From: Tamilnaduibacter salinus
GTDB taxonomy: Bacteria > Pseudomonadota > Gammaproteobacteria > Pseudomonadales > Oleiphilaceae
Reading direction: 5' to 3'
DNA length: 64,000 nt
Assembly (NCBI RefSeq): GCF_003096655.1
Contig: NZ_QEKQ01000002.1
Coordinates: 478,682 to 542,681, forward strand
This document shows, in pieces, positions 50,957-60,394 of this stretch. The position numbers and the translations under genes are program-made. Numbering within the stretch: the first letter of the stretch is position 1; each line of letters opens with the position of its first letter. The notes below the pieces were generated by a model. That model had not been told where the DNA came from. It saw only the letters and a list, made by a program, of their open reading frames with translations, and made no database searches.

Positions 50957-51937
50957 TCATTCGCCAACTGGAGACACAAAGCCGTCAGGCTTCACCGCAA
51001 GGACAGAGCATGGCAACTGGTCCAGGATCGCCTCCGCCGTATTGCCGATGATCAGCCCACGAATCCCGGTGCGCGCCACCGTTCCCATGATGACGAGATC
51101 TGCCCCAATGGCCCTCGCCTGTTCCGGAACGACCGTGCGCGCAGCGCCTTTGGGTAACTGCACACGCGGGGACAGGTACTGGTAGGACTCTTCACCGACT
51201 TGCTGGCGCAGCTGGTGGGTCAGCGCTTCCATCCCCGCGTGATGTCGAGCCCGTTCGGCCTCCAGCATTTTTACCTCGGCCACTTCGGGATCGTCCGTCC
51301 ACATGGAGGCAAAACCGGTCTCCGGCGCATCCCACGCGTGGACGATGTGCAGTTGTGCAAAGTCCGATAGCGATATGGACGCGCCAAGGCTAACGATCTG
51401 TTCATTCAGGGAGCGGTTCTTGGCGTCCGACTCCGCCACATGGCCACCGTCCGGCGGATCAAAATCCACTGCCGCCATAATGTTCGAATAGTTGGTTTTC
51501 TCATCCGCCCGCATCATCCAGACGGGGCAGGGGCATTTGCGCAACAGGTGCATGTCATCGCTGCCGAACAGACGCTCGCTCCAGTTCGGGTTTTCGGCTG
51601 CCTTCATCACGAGGTCGTAACCGTCGCGTAACACCGCCCGGATGACTTCCAGGAACGGGGTACCGAACAGAATCTGGATTTCCACGTCGGAGCCACCACC
51701 GGCCGACTCAACCAACGATTCCAGCTCCTCACTCCGGTTCGTAACCAGCCGGTCCCTCAGATCATCCACCGACGGCGCCCCGGGGAGTCCGCCAGCACTC
51801 AGTATCCACTCCGGAACGACCTCCACAACCGTCAGTCCGGCCTGGTTGCTCTTCGCGAACGAGACGGCCCGGACAATGGCATCGGACTGAGGCACCGATG
51901 ACTGAGCCACGTACAGGATGTTCTTGAAACGCTTCAT
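50957..51937 (-). CDS. tandem universal stress protein (UspE-like)
   Basis: 326 residues from the ATG at 51937 (GGGAGAG upstream), overlapping the antiporter stop as ATGA. Two Usp domains: FKNILYVAQSSVPQSDAIVRA to about 150, and SNIMAAVDFDPPDGGH to the end. The second has an ATP-type loop GADLVIMGTVARTGIRGLIIGNTAEAIL. Co-transcribed with the K+/H+ antiporter, which suggests a role in ion or oxidative stress. Confidence 0.9.
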   Translation of the reverse strand: MKRFKNILYVAQSSVPQSDAIVRAVSFAKSNQAGLTVVEVVPEWILSAGGLPGAPSVDDLRDRLVTNRSEELESLVESAGGGSDVEIQILFGTPFLEVIRAVLRDGYDLVMKAAENPNWSERLFGSDDMHLLRKCPCPVWMMRADEKTNYSNIMAAVDFDPPDGGHVAESDAKNRSLNEQIVSLGASISLSDFAQLHIVHAWDAPETGFASMWTDDPEVAEVKMLEAERARHHAGMEALTHQLRQQVGEESYQYLSPRVQLPKGAARTVVPEQARAIGADLVIMGTVARTGIRGLIIGNTAEAILDQLPCSVLAVKPDGFVSPVGE

Positions 51938-53601
51938 AACGCTCTCCCTGTTTCTGGGGCCACGCTGCCGTCGAGTTCCGACAGCAGCCACTCGGACGCT
52001 TCTTTGGCCGCATCAGCATACGGAATCAACACCAGATCAACGCCCGCATCGCGAAGATCCTGTGCATGCCGTTCGCTTGACGTGGCAATGGCGACCCGCC
52101 CCGGATAATTCGACTGCTTAAGACCATGCAACAGCATCCGATTGATGGTCTGGTCACGAACCGTGCTGACCACCCAACGGGTGTGTTCAAGCGGCAATGT
52201 CGCGACAAACTCCGGATCCTCCGCATCCCCATAGTGGACGTAATAACCATCACGATCATGCTTTAGAACGGTTGTCGGGTCGAAGTCCACCACCAGAAGC
52301 CGGCATCCGCGATCCCTCAGGTTGGCCGCCAGAGCCGCCCCATAACGCCCCAGCCCCACCAGCAGGATATCGACACCCTCTTTGATATCGAACGGCGCAT
52401 CGAGTTCCCGGTGGGGCACCCGGCGCTCGAAAAGGGTCAGCCACGGTGCAAGGCGCTCGTAGATCGCGTGCGAGTAGAGAATCATGTAGGTGGAGACGCT
52501 GATCGTGATCAGCCCGACCAGCGTGATCAGCCCCACGGTTTCCTGCTCAAGGTGGCCAAGACTCAGACCAAGGGCTGCGAGAATCAGAGAGAATTCGCTG
52601 ATCTGAGCGACCGTCAGCCCGGCGAGAAACCCGGTTCGTTTGCGGTACCCCATCACGCCCATGATGGCCATGACGATCAGAGGATTCCCCACCAGCACAA
52701 AGACCGAGAGCACGATGGCCGAACCGACCTGAGCCCCGAGTGAACTGAGGTTCAGCGTCGCCCCCAGCTCAATGAAGAAGAACAGCAGCAGAAAATCCCG
52801 CAGACTGACAAGGCGGGCCGCCACCTGCTCACGGTAGGGAGTGGATGCGATGGACACTCCGGCGAGAAAGGCCCCAACTTCACGACTGAACCCGAGCGCA
52901 TCACCCGCAACGGCGCCCAGTACGGCCCACGCAATCGCAAAGAGCATCAACAGTTCGGATGAATGCGCCAGCCGGTGCAGCACCTTGGGGAGCACGTAGC
53001 GCATCAGCAACGCGACGGCGACGAGCATGAAGGCCCCTTTAACGAGAACCTGCAGGGCTTCCCAGCCGAGATCGACGTCATCACCGCCCTGCCCGAAAGC
53101 GGTGAGACCGATCATGACCAGCACCACCACGATGTCCTGAACGATCAGGAACCCGACCGCGATGCGGCCATGCAGCGAGTCCACTTCGCGCTTGTCCGTC
53201 AGCAGCTTGACGATGATGATGGTGCTGGAGAAGGTCAGCGCGACGGCCACGTACAGGGCCGTGACGGGCGCCATGCCGAGCGTGATCGCAATCAGGTAGC
53301 CGATCACGGAGGTGAACACAACCTGCCCGAGACCCGACGCCAGGGCAACCGGCCCGACGGTCCGGATGATGTGGAGGTCGAGCTTGAGCCCGACGATGAA
53401 CAACAGCAGCGCGATGCCGAGTCTCGCAAACAGCTCGACTTCACTGCTGTGAGCCACCATGCCGGATACCGATGGCCCGAGCAGAATCCCAACCGCGATA
53501 AAGGCAACGATCAATGGCTGGCGCAGCCGCTGAGCGATACCGCCCCCGATGACCGCCAGACCCAGAATGATCCCGATCTGTACGAAGGTGTTTTCGAACA
53601 T
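51934..53601 (-). CDS. CPA2 monovalent cation:proton antiporter with RCK domain
   Basis: 555 residues. About 12 membrane segments (10-375), with the CPA2 core FSREVGAFLAGVSIA and TFSSTIIIVKLLTDKREVDS. The soluble C-terminal KTN/RCK domain begins near 408 with VGLGRYGAALAANL and VVDFDP, able to bind NAD(H). It is of the YbaL/KefB-like group, probably K+ efflux. It is the first gene of an operon with the universal stress protein. Confidence 0.9.
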   Translation of the reverse strand: MFENTFVQIGIILGLAVIGGGIAQRLRQPLIVAFIAVGILLGPSVSGMVAHSSEVELFARLGIALLLFIVGLKLDLHIIRTVGPVALASGLGQVVFTSVIGYLIAITLGMAPVTALYVAVALTFSSTIIIVKLLTDKREVDSLHGRIAVGFLIVQDIVVVLVMIGLTAFGQGGDDVDLGWEALQVLVKGAFMLVAVALLMRYVLPKVLHRLAHSSELLMLFAIAWAVLGAVAGDALGFSREVGAFLAGVSIASTPYREQVAARLVSLRDFLLLFFFIELGATLNLSSLGAQVGSAIVLSVFVLVGNPLIVMAIMGVMGYRKRTGFLAGLTVAQISEFSLILAALGLSLGHLEQETVGLITLVGLITISVSTYMILYSHAIYERLAPWLTLFERRVPHRELDAPFDIKEGVDILLVGLGRYGAALAANLRDRGCRLLVVDFDPTTVLKHDRDGYYVHYGDAEDPEFVATLPLEHTRWVVSTVRDQTINRMLLHGLKQSNYPGRVAIATSSERHAQDLRDAGVDLVLIPYADAAKEASEWLLSELDGSVAPETGRAL

Positions 53602-53764
53602 CGAGAAAGTGCCTCACGTCCGCTGCAAACCACTCCCCGCCAAGCTTAGCCGCTTCACATTCCAGTGGTCACCTTTTTTCGGAGAGAAAATCGGGAGCGG
53701 AGGGTATCCTCCCCGGCCACGGTGGCGTAGCCTCTGTCCAAAAGCACCAGCAGTGAGACCCCTT

Positions 53765-54151
53765 ATGAGCAACAACGACCTGAATGACGTACTTGGCTGG
53801 AGCGCCGAAGAGCGGTTCGACTTTTTCCTGGATCAGGTGGTTGAGGAGAAGGAAATCTGGATCCTCGTGAATGACGAGAATCAGTTCCTGAAGCTCTATT
53901 CCGAGGAAGACGGCCTGGAATACCTGCCGGTCTGGCCACGCGCCGAGTTCGCCGCCGACTATTCCAGCGACACGGATGAGTTGCAGCCCAAAAGCGTTCC
54001 GCTGCCCCAGTTCCTGAAAAAGTGGGTTCCGGGGCTGACAAAAGACGGGCTGGAAGTCGGCGTCTTCCCCGGCGCGGACGATACCCTGTGGGTCACCGGG
54101 CCGGCGGAGCTGGAAAGCGACCTTCAGGAGGCGCTCTCCGCCGCTTTCTGA
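53765..54151 (+). CDS. DUF2750 family protein
   Basis: 128 residues from the ATG at 53765 (MSNNDLNDVLGWSAEERF). The family pattern EERFDFFLDQVVEEKEIWILVN and the LPVWPRAEFA motif are visible, followed by a C-terminal WVTGPAELESDL region. Acidic, cytosolic, of unknown function. A truncated relative lies at 60395-60532 in the cassette region. Confidence 0.8.
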   Translation: MSNNDLNDVLGWSAEERFDFFLDQVVEEKEIWILVNDENQFLKLYSEEDGLEYLPVWPRAEFAADYSSDTDELQPKSVPLPQFLKKWVPGLTKDGLEVGVFPGADDTLWVTGPAELESDLQEALSAAF

Positions 54152-54169
54152 GCGCCGCCAGCGGTCTGG

Positions 54170-54868
54170 TTACGGTTCGTCGTCCAGTGCGAACCGGACG
54201 GCCTGGTCGGCGTGGATCGCCGTCGTGTCATAAAGCGGCACGTCGGTATCCGCCCCCTGAATCAGCAGGCCGATTTCCGTACACCCGAGGATGACACCCT
54301 GGGCACCGGCGTCGGACAGTGATTGGACCACGTCCAGATAGGCGGATTTGGACTCCGGGTTCACCGTGCCGAGACACAGCTCCTCGTAAATCACCCGGTG
54401 AACCAGCGCCCGCTGGGCCTCATCCGGGACCAACACCCGAATCCCCCGCTCTTCCAGGCGCTCCCGGTAGAACGCCTGCTCCATCGTGAACGCTGTTCCC
54501 AGCAGGCCAACGCAGGTCACCTCGTCCTGATGCAGCACGTTGGCCGTGGCATCGGCGATATGCAGCAAAGGCACATCCACCGCATCACCGATGGCCGGCG
54601 CTACCTTGTGCATGGTGTTGGTACAAAGCACGAGAAAGTCCGCACCGGCGGAGACGACGGACCGTGCCGCCGAGGACAGAATATCCGCCGTCGCGTCCCA
54701 GTCCCCACGATGCTGCAGGGCTTCCATTTCCGCAAAATCCACGCTGTAGAGAACACTCTTTGCCGAATGCAATCCACCCAAATGGTCGCGGACACCCTCG
54801 TTAATCAACCGGTAGTAGGTCTGGGTCGACTCCCAGCTCATGCCACCGATCAGGCCGATGGTCTTCAT
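54170..54868 (-). CDS. aspartate/glutamate racemase family protein
   Basis: 232 residues beginning MKTIGLIGGMSWEST, the family start. It has the two catalytic Cys contexts, VLCTNTMH (about residue 82) and ILGCTEIGLL (about 195). The group includes aspartate racemases and amino-acid racemase YgeA. It is convergent with DUF2750 and lies downstream of a secreted protein gene. Confidence 0.9.
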   Translation of the reverse strand: MKTIGLIGGMSWESTQTYYRLINEGVRDHLGGLHSAKSVLYSVDFAEMEALQHRGDWDATADILSSAARSVVSAGADFLVLCTNTMHKVAPAIGDAVDVPLLHIADATANVLHQDEVTCVGLLGTAFTMEQAFYRERLEERGIRVLVPDEAQRALVHRVIYEELCLGTVNPESKSAYLDVVQSLSDAGAQGVILGCTEIGLLIQGADTDVPLYDTTAIHADQAVRFALDDEP

Positions 54869-54900
54869 AATGACCCTCCCTGTTTGTGTTGTTTGCGGGT

Positions 54901-55389
54901 TCAGGAACCATGACTGTCAATCACACGCACGGCCACACTGGTGTGCTGTACGCCGCTCTCGCTCTTGTGTTTTGAGCCAAAGACATGAAGCCACTCCCCC
55001 TTGACCAACGTCAGATCCCCCTGGCCGGTCATCTGGCCATTGTGCGTGCGGAACGCGCCGGCGTACCCGAACCGGACGGTCTGCGGGGCGTCTCTGACCC
55101 CCTCAAGGGCATAGCCCATCGAAAACCCCGCCACGGATAGAAAGCCCGTCTCTTCCGGCGAGACAGTCACAGTGACGCGACGGGATTGGTCCAGAAAGTC
55201 GGGCAGGACACCCGACGGACCCACTTCCGGACCGGTCGCCCGACACCCACAGTAGCGGATATCCAGAAGCAGCGGTTTACTGGCGCGGAACGCCGCGAGG
55301 TCACGCGGATCCGCCTGCAGATGCCCCGCGCTCATCAACAGAACCAGTAGAACGGACGAGAGAAGACGGTTGGACAGCCATCCTGGCAC
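54901..55389 (-). CDS. secreted hypothetical protein
   Basis: 162 residues with a signal peptide (LLSSVLLVLLMSAGHLQA) and a mature domain of beta strands (VTVTVSPEETGFLSVAGFSMGYAL), two close Cys (IRYCGCRATG) and several His near the end (WLHVFGSKHKSESGVQHTS). No family recognised. It is possibly periplasmic and is 32 bp upstream of the racemase on the same strand. Confidence 0.65.
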   Translation of the reverse strand: MPGWLSNRLLSSVLLVLLMSAGHLQADPRDLAAFRASKPLLLDIRYCGCRATGPEVGPSGVLPDFLDQSRRVTVTVSPEETGFLSVAGFSMGYALEGVRDAPQTVRFGYAGAFRTHNGQMTGQGDLTLVKGEWLHVFGSKHKSESGVQHTSVAVRVIDSHGS

Positions 55390-55693
55390 AGGACCTCCTT
55401 GTTCGACATGAGCATCATGAGACTCGCCAGCATAGCAAACAACAGCAATGCCCCGCCCCGTTGCATCGCCGCTCAGTTGCCGTCACCGGCGATCTGGCGG
55501 CCTGTCGCCTGATGGAGGCCTAATCGTCCGCAGACCCGACTCCGGGAAACGCCTCCAGCGAGTCGACCGCCTGCTTACATACCCGCCATGCCAGCCGCCT
55601 CAACTCGTTTGGCGATCCAGTCCCGTTTGTGCCATGGGTGGACGCCGGCATCCGCAGACACCCCACACTCACATCGGATCCTGGGCGCCCCGG
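55390..55693. other. 304-bp gap with no gene recognised
   Basis: GC-rich sequence between two leftward genes. One leftward frame reads on for about 45 codons past the truncated zinc-ribbon gene (HPWHKRDWIAKRVEAAG), but I cannot link it to a family. No terminator or RNA gene is seen. Confidence 0.35.
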
Positions 55694-56065
55694 TTATAAG
55701 CCCAGCGCCCCCCGCCTCAGCCAGTCGTGTACAAACGCCAGCTTGTGCCGCGCATGCTCGGATAGCACGAACGGATACAGGTCGGACAACCCCATGGAGC
55801 GGGCCGCCTCGGTCTGGGCCCAGTTGGGAATCGCATTGGGAATCGACGGATCCGGCGCCAGCGCCGTCATGGCACAGGAGCGGCAGAAGTGCCCTTCTTT
55901 GGGGGCAATCCAGTTACACCCGATCCGGTCCCGGTTGGCACAAAACGGCGGCGTCGGCAGAAACGACCGGGCCTGGGGGTCATAGGCGACGGGTGTGCCG
56001 TTGGCCGTCGCGAGGTTGTCAAAGTAGAGAGCCCCGGAGCCGACCGGGTTCGTGAAAACACGCAT
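55694..56065 (-). CDS. zinc-ribbon protein, possibly truncated metallopeptidase-like
   Basis: 123 residues. The N-terminal PVGSGALYFDN and the FCANRDRIGCNWIAPKEGHFC pattern (Cys pairs) resemble the zinc-ribbon start of the DUF2248-type putative zinc-binding metallopeptidases. Those proteins are around 350 residues and carry an HExxH-like site that is absent here. It may be a genuine short protein or a decayed copy. Confidence 0.5.
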   Translation of the reverse strand: MRVFTNPVGSGALYFDNLATANGTPVAYDPQARSFLPTPPFCANRDRIGCNWIAPKEGHFCRSCAMTALAPDPSIPNAIPNWAQTEAARSMGLSDLYPFVLSEHARHKLAFVHDWLRRGALGL

Positions 56066-56168
56066 TCGGGCGACTCCGTGAACGAAGGATGGTCACTGCC
56101 ATCATGTGGGTCTCCGGGACTCGAAGCAAGTCACCCGGCAGCCGGACGTCACACAACCGCTATACCGA

Positions 56169-56786
56169 TCACGGCAGAATCACCAGATGATTGGGCAGTT
56201 CGTTGCGCTCGTGAGTCGCCGGTATGTGCTCTTTCAGGAGCGTGCCGCAGGCGGCAATGCAGTCCAGAAACCCCTGCCGGGTCTGGCCCTGGCGCACCTT
56301 CGCCGTAAAGTCCGCCACGATGTCTTCCCATACTTTATTGTCCAGAACATCGGCAATGCCCTGGTCCACCAGAATCTCCACATAGCGTTCGGCTTCTGAG
56401 ACGAAGATCAGCACGCCGGTATCGCCTCTGGTGTGGTGCAGGTTCTGCTCCAGAAACTGCCGCCGCGCCAGATTGGAAGCGCGCCATTGCCGCACCTGCC
56501 AGGGAATCAGGCGGGTATTGATGGCCGGGATTCGAAACAGCAGGCTGAGCAGGATGAACGTGCTCCACTGCACCAGCAACAGCATGTCAGCACTGAGCCA
56601 ACTGCCGAGGTAGTTGGCCATCCCCGGCACCAGCAGCGCCAGGATGCCCGCCCAGACCAGCGGGATATAGCTGTAGTTGTCGGACTGGGCCGTCAGCACG
56701 GTCACCAGTTCGGCATCGGTTTCCCGTTCCACCTCGTTAATGGCGGCGGTAACGGCTTCCTGATCGCTCTTGCTCAGTAGTGTCAT
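56169..56786 (-). CDS. TPM domain membrane protein
   Basis: 205 residues. A TPM fold with an inserted membrane hairpin (YIPLVWAGILALLVPGMANY and LLLVQWSTFILLSLLF), then GDTGVLIFVSEAERYVEILVDQGIA, typical of the YgcG/TPM family. It is the third gene of lemA-TPM-TPM, a common arrangement. Confidence 0.82.
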   Translation of the reverse strand: MTLLSKSDQEAVTAAINEVERETDAELVTVLTAQSDNYSYIPLVWAGILALLVPGMANYLGSWLSADMLLLVQWSTFILLSLLFRIPAINTRLIPWQVRQWRASNLARRQFLEQNLHHTRGDTGVLIFVSEAERYVEILVDQGIADVLDNKVWEDIVADFTAKVRQGQTRQGFLDCIAACGTLLKEHIPATHERNELPNHLVILP

Positions 56787-56836
56787 GATTCTGTGACTCT
56801 CAATGTCAGGTATCGGGATTCAGCTCGGGTGCGGCG

Positions 56837-57598
56837 CTACCAGCCACCGGAGGCACCACCGCCGCCGAAGCCGCCTCCGCCGCCGCCAAAACCGCCACCG
56901 CCGAAGCCTCCGCCACCGCGGCCGCCCATCAGGCCGCCAAGCAACACCGCGCCCAGCAGAGCCGCGCCCCCTCGCCCGCCGCGGCCACCGCGACTACCGA
57001 TCACGAATATCACCGACATGATAAGGATAAAGAACAGCCCCACCACGCCGGCATTGGGCTTCTCCTGCACCGGACGGGAAGGCTGATTCTGGGGAACCGC
57101 CATGGGCTCGCCGCCGAGGACCTGAATCATGGCGGCGGCGCCATTGACGATCCCGGCCTGGAAATCGCCCTGACGGAACGCCGGGGTGATCACGCGATTG
57201 ATGATGACCGACGAGTCCGCATCGGTGAGCTTCCCTTCCAGGCCATAACCCACTTCGATGCGGATCTTGCGTTCCTCTTTGGCCACGATCAGCAGGGCGC
57301 CGTTGTCCACACCCTCCTGACCGATCCCCCAGTGCCGGCCCAACTGATAGCCATAGTCTTCAATCGCAAACCCCTGAAGGTTCGGCAGGGTGACCACCAC
57401 AACCTGTTCCGTGCTGGCCTGCTCATGGGCCTGGAGCATCTGGCTGAGACGTGCTTCCACCTTCTGGGGAAGCATGTCCGCCCGGTCCACCACCCGGCCG
57501 GTCAACTCCGGAAAATCCGGCGTCGACTGGCCCCAGACCATGGCCGGGACGAGCAGCAGTAGCGCCAGCAGGACTCGTGGTTGGAAACGCATTGCCAT
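56837..57598 (-). CDS. YgcG-like TPM domain protein with Gly-rich tail
   Basis: 253 residues: signal peptide (LLALLLLVPAMVWG), TPM domain with LTGRVVDRADMLP, ALLIVAKEERKIRIEVGYGLEG and a membrane segment (VVGLFFILIMSVIFVIG), then a tail of GGRGG/GGGGFGGGG ending GASGGW. The tail is low-complexity, as in other family members. Its start overlaps the lemA stop by one base. Confidence 0.88.
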   Translation of the reverse strand: MAMRFQPRVLLALLLLVPAMVWGQSTPDFPELTGRVVDRADMLPQKVEARLSQMLQAHEQASTEQVVVVTLPNLQGFAIEDYGYQLGRHWGIGQEGVDNGALLIVAKEERKIRIEVGYGLEGKLTDADSSVIINRVITPAFRQGDFQAGIVNGAAAMIQVLGGEPMAVPQNQPSRPVQEKPNAGVVGLFFILIMSVIFVIGSRGGRGGRGGAALLGAVLLGGLMGGRGGGGFGGGGFGGGGGGFGGGGASGGW

Positions 57599-58215
57599 CA
57601 GAATTCCACCGCGGGCGCGTCGTCGGCATTCTCGGTGGTGGCCTCAAAGTTGGCGCGGGGCTCCAGATCGCTGTACAGAATGCTGTGCCAGATCCGGCCC
57701 GGGAAGGTGCGCAGTTCCGTGTTGTAGCGCTGCACCGCCTGAATGAAATCGCGACGCGCGACGGCGATACGATTCTCCGTCCCTTCGAGCTGCGACTGCA
57801 GGGCCAGGAAGTTCTGGTTTGATTTCAGGTCCGGATACCGCTCGGACACCGCCATCAACCGGCTCAGGGCACTACTCAGCTCCCCCTGGGCCTGCTGGAA
57901 CTGCTTCAGCTTTTGCGGATTGTTGAGAATGCTCTCGTCCACCTGGATCGATGTGGCTTTGGAGCGTGCCTCAATCACCGCCGTCAGGGTCTCCTGCTCC
58001 TGGGACGCGAAGCCCTTGACGGTTTCCACCAGATTCGGGATCAGGTCGGCACGACGCTGGTACTGGTTCTCCACCTGAGCCCAGGCCGCGGTGACCTCCT
58101 CATCGTAGGTGGGGATGTTGTTGATTCCACAGCCGCTGAGGAACAGAACCAGCGCCATCAGCGACGACAGCTGCCAGAAAGTCCGATGTTGAAACGGTGT
58201 TCGAAGGATTCCCAT
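57598..58215 (-). CDS. LemA family lipoprotein
   Basis: 205 residues from the ATG at 58215. Lipobox LFLSGC gives a membrane lipoprotein. LemA core: VENQYQRRADLIPNLVETVKGFASQE, SRLMAVSERYPDLKSNQNF and GRIWHSILY. First gene of the lemA-TPM-TPM operon; the complex is linked to envelope maintenance but has no firm biochemical role. Confidence 0.9.
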   Translation of the reverse strand: MGILRTPFQHRTFWQLSSLMALVLFLSGCGINNIPTYDEEVTAAWAQVENQYQRRADLIPNLVETVKGFASQEQETLTAVIEARSKATSIQVDESILNNPQKLKQFQQAQGELSSALSRLMAVSERYPDLKSNQNFLALQSQLEGTENRIAVARRDFIQAVQRYNTELRTFPGRIWHSILYSDLEPRANFEATTENADDAPAVEF

Positions 58216-58391
58216 GGTGCTCTGCCCCGAAGGTGTTTGCGTTGAAAAAGAAAATGCCCGGCCCGCAGACGGGGGCATTAAACTACCACTTTTTATTGGG
58301 CCAGAGCGGCGGTTTTCAAGGCCACCAGCGGCTTACGCGGCAACTTTCAGGCGTTTCTGCCGCCACTCACGTTCCGCCATCGTCCTGCGTT

Positions 58392-58560
58392 TTACCGGCT
58401 TGCTTTCGCGTGCACGGAGCGGCCTGGGCCATTTGTTTCGATGCCGTAGTCCCGCTCTACCCTGGCAACCCGAACCTTGAACTCCGAGTACCAGACCTTG
58501 TGACCGAGCCTTTGCGCCTCTTGTGTGCTGCTTCCAATTTCTGATGGCCTCAAGTCTGTA
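58392..58560 (-). pseudogene. C-terminal remnant of an antibiotic-biosynthesis-monooxygenase-type gene
   Basis: Leftward reading gives YRLEAIRNWKQH and, after a frame change, QEAQRLGHKVWYSEFKVRV followed by ARVERDYGIET. This is the typical second half of small ABM-fold proteins (…WKxxxEHxxAQxxG…WYxxYxxRVxxVxRxYG). The first half lies 1.64 kb to the right at 60197-60382. The rest of the 58216-58698 gap has no other supportable gene. Confidence 0.7.
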
Positions 58561-58698
58561 GTGGCAAGTGCACGGATCTTTCATACTTAAAAAGTTGTCG
58601 TATTCGCTGGAAATGCCATAGTGGTATTACGTGGTCGAACTCGCGCCACCGGCATAGCCACGCCTGATCTTGTAGCCCGATATCCAGGGAGAAAGGAA

Positions 58699-60060
58699 AT
58701 GCTCATCGTTCGCGCTCTTCGCACCGCCACTATGCTACTGGCACTTGGCGTTATCGTCTCAGGCCCGCTATCAGCTCAGCAGAAAAAACCAGCCAGCACT
58801 CTCTTCGAAAATGTTCGCATCTTCAATGGCACTGATTCGGAACTCTCGCCGCCTTCTAACGTGCTGGTGAGAGGCAATGTTATTGAGGCTATATCGACCG
58901 ATCCCATTGCCACGGACAAAAGCGTGCGCACCACGGTGATCGCCGGCAATGGCCGTACACTGATGCCGGGGCTGATCGACGCCCACGTTCACATCATCAT
59001 GTCGTCAATTCCACTCATGGTCATGATGAGGGCCGATCCAAATTACATCACGCTGGTCAGCGGTCAGGCCGCCGAGGGCATGCTGATGCGCGGTTTCACC
59101 TCGGTGCGCGATTTGGCGGGGCCGACCTTTGGGCTCAAGCTGGCCATCGACCGGGGCGTTATTTCCGGGCCGCGCATCTGGCCGTCGGGCGCCATGATCA
59201 CACAGACCTCGGGGCACGGAGACTACCGCACGGTCTACGACATACCCCGCGGTAATAATGATTCGCTGCATTTCACGGAACAGCGGGGCTTTTCCGCCAT
59301 TGCGGATGGGCGGGCCGAGGTACTGCGACGGGTGCGCGAACAGCTTATGCAGGGCGCAAGCCAGATCAAGCTGGCCGCAGGCGGCGGTGTTGCATCGGAC
59401 TACGATCCGCTCGATGTCAGCCAGTACACCGAAGATGAGCTGCGTGCCGCTGTCGAGGCCGCGGAGGACTGGGGCACTTATGTCACGGTTCACGCCTACA
59501 CCCCGGATGCGGTGAAAACAGCCATCAAAGCCGGCGTGAAGGTGATCGACCACGGTCAACTGCTGGACGATGAGACCGTCAGAATGATGGCCAAGCAAGC
59601 CATATGGTGGAGCATGCAACCATTCCTCGACGACGAGGATTCTGTTCCCTTTCCTGAAGGTTCAGCCAACCGCGCCAAGCAGATTGAAATGACCACGGGC
59701 ACCGATACCGCCTACAAGCTGGCAAAGAAACACGGTGTCAAACTGGCATGGGGCACGGATACGTTGTTTGACCCGCAACTGGCGACACGGCAAGGTGCGC
59801 AACTGGTTAAGATGAAGCGCTGGTTTGAGCCGGCTGAAATACTGAAAATGGCAACGTATGACAACGCGCAGCTTCTGGCTCTGTCGGGTAACCGCAGCCC
59901 CTACAAGGGCAAACTCGGTGTAGTGGAAGTAGGCGCACTCGCCGACCTGCTACTGATCGAAGGCGATCCGCTGGCTGACATCGATCTGATCGGGGACTCG
60001 GAAAACATGGCTGTCATCATGAAGGACGGGCGGATATTCAAGAACGCTGACGCTGAGTAG
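58699..60060 (+). CDS. exported metal-dependent amidohydrolase
   Basis: 453 residues from the ATG at 58699 (GGGAGAAAGGAA upstream). Signal peptide TATMLLALGVIVSGPLSAQQ. TIM-barrel amidohydrolase with the metal motif LIDAHVHIIMSS, later His in VTVHAYTPDAV and VIDHGQLL, and the catalytic Asp in LAWGTDTLFDP. The C-terminal GALADLLLIEGDPLADIDLI closes the composite beta-sandwich. Relatives are imidazolonepropionase/prolidase-like peptidases. It sits inside the broken ABM gene, opposite in strand, so it was probably acquired. Confidence 0.9.
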   Translation: MLIVRALRTATMLLALGVIVSGPLSAQQKKPASTLFENVRIFNGTDSELSPPSNVLVRGNVIEAISTDPIATDKSVRTTVIAGNGRTLMPGLIDAHVHIIMSSIPLMVMMRADPNYITLVSGQAAEGMLMRGFTSVRDLAGPTFGLKLAIDRGVISGPRIWPSGAMITQTSGHGDYRTVYDIPRGNNDSLHFTEQRGFSAIADGRAEVLRRVREQLMQGASQIKLAAGGGVASDYDPLDVSQYTEDELRAAVEAAEDWGTYVTVHAYTPDAVKTAIKAGVKVIDHGQLLDDETVRMMAKQAIWWSMQPFLDDEDSVPFPEGSANRAKQIEMTTGTDTAYKLAKKHGVKLAWGTDTLFDPQLATRQGAQLVKMKRWFEPAEILKMATYDNAQLLALSGNRSPYKGKLGVVEVGALADLLLIEGDPLADIDLIGDSENMAVIMKDGRIFKNADAE

Positions 60061-60196
60061 TTAAAAACTCGGCGGTCTCCAACCCATGGCTGGGTCTTTT
60101 CCTGTTTTCTTGGCAAGCCGCCGTTTAACCGACCACTGCCGGGCCCTGATGCGCCCCATAAAAGGGTGTCCGAAAGTTCCGGACTGTATAATCCCT

Positions 60197-60382
60197 CCGG
60201 ACGGACTCCGTACCCAGGAAGCCGGGTTGGGTTGCAGCCAACTCAACCATCCTGTCTGCCATTTCCTCGTAACCATTGTCGCCCTCGGTGCAGTGGCTAC
60301 TGAAAATGACCGCGTAATACGGTGGCTCAGGAGTTTTGGCTATCTCTGAGATAGATCCCTCTATGCATTTAACGCGGAGCAC
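60197..60382 (-). pseudogene. N-terminal remnant of the same ABM-type gene
   Basis: Leftward reading gives YYAVIFSSHCTEGDNGYEE, then MADRMVELAATQPGFLGTE and SVR, the conserved first half of ABM-fold proteins. The homology stops at 60197 and the frame runs into unrelated residues. About a dozen middle codons (the usual GITVSYW strand) are missing between this part and the C-terminal part at 58392-58560. Confidence 0.72.
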
Positions 60383-60394
60383 AGCGGTGGGCCA

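Noticed and set aside
56837..56960. Glycine-codon repeats in the TPM gene considered as a CRISPR or tandem repeat array
   Set aside because: It is a low-complexity GGGGF coding tail normal for the YgcG-like family, with irregular units.
60061..60125. GTTAAA…TTTAAC inverted arms after the amidohydrolase considered as another attC
   Set aside because: The outer boxes are in the wrong polarity (GTT outside left, AAC outside right), so it does not fit R''/R' order.
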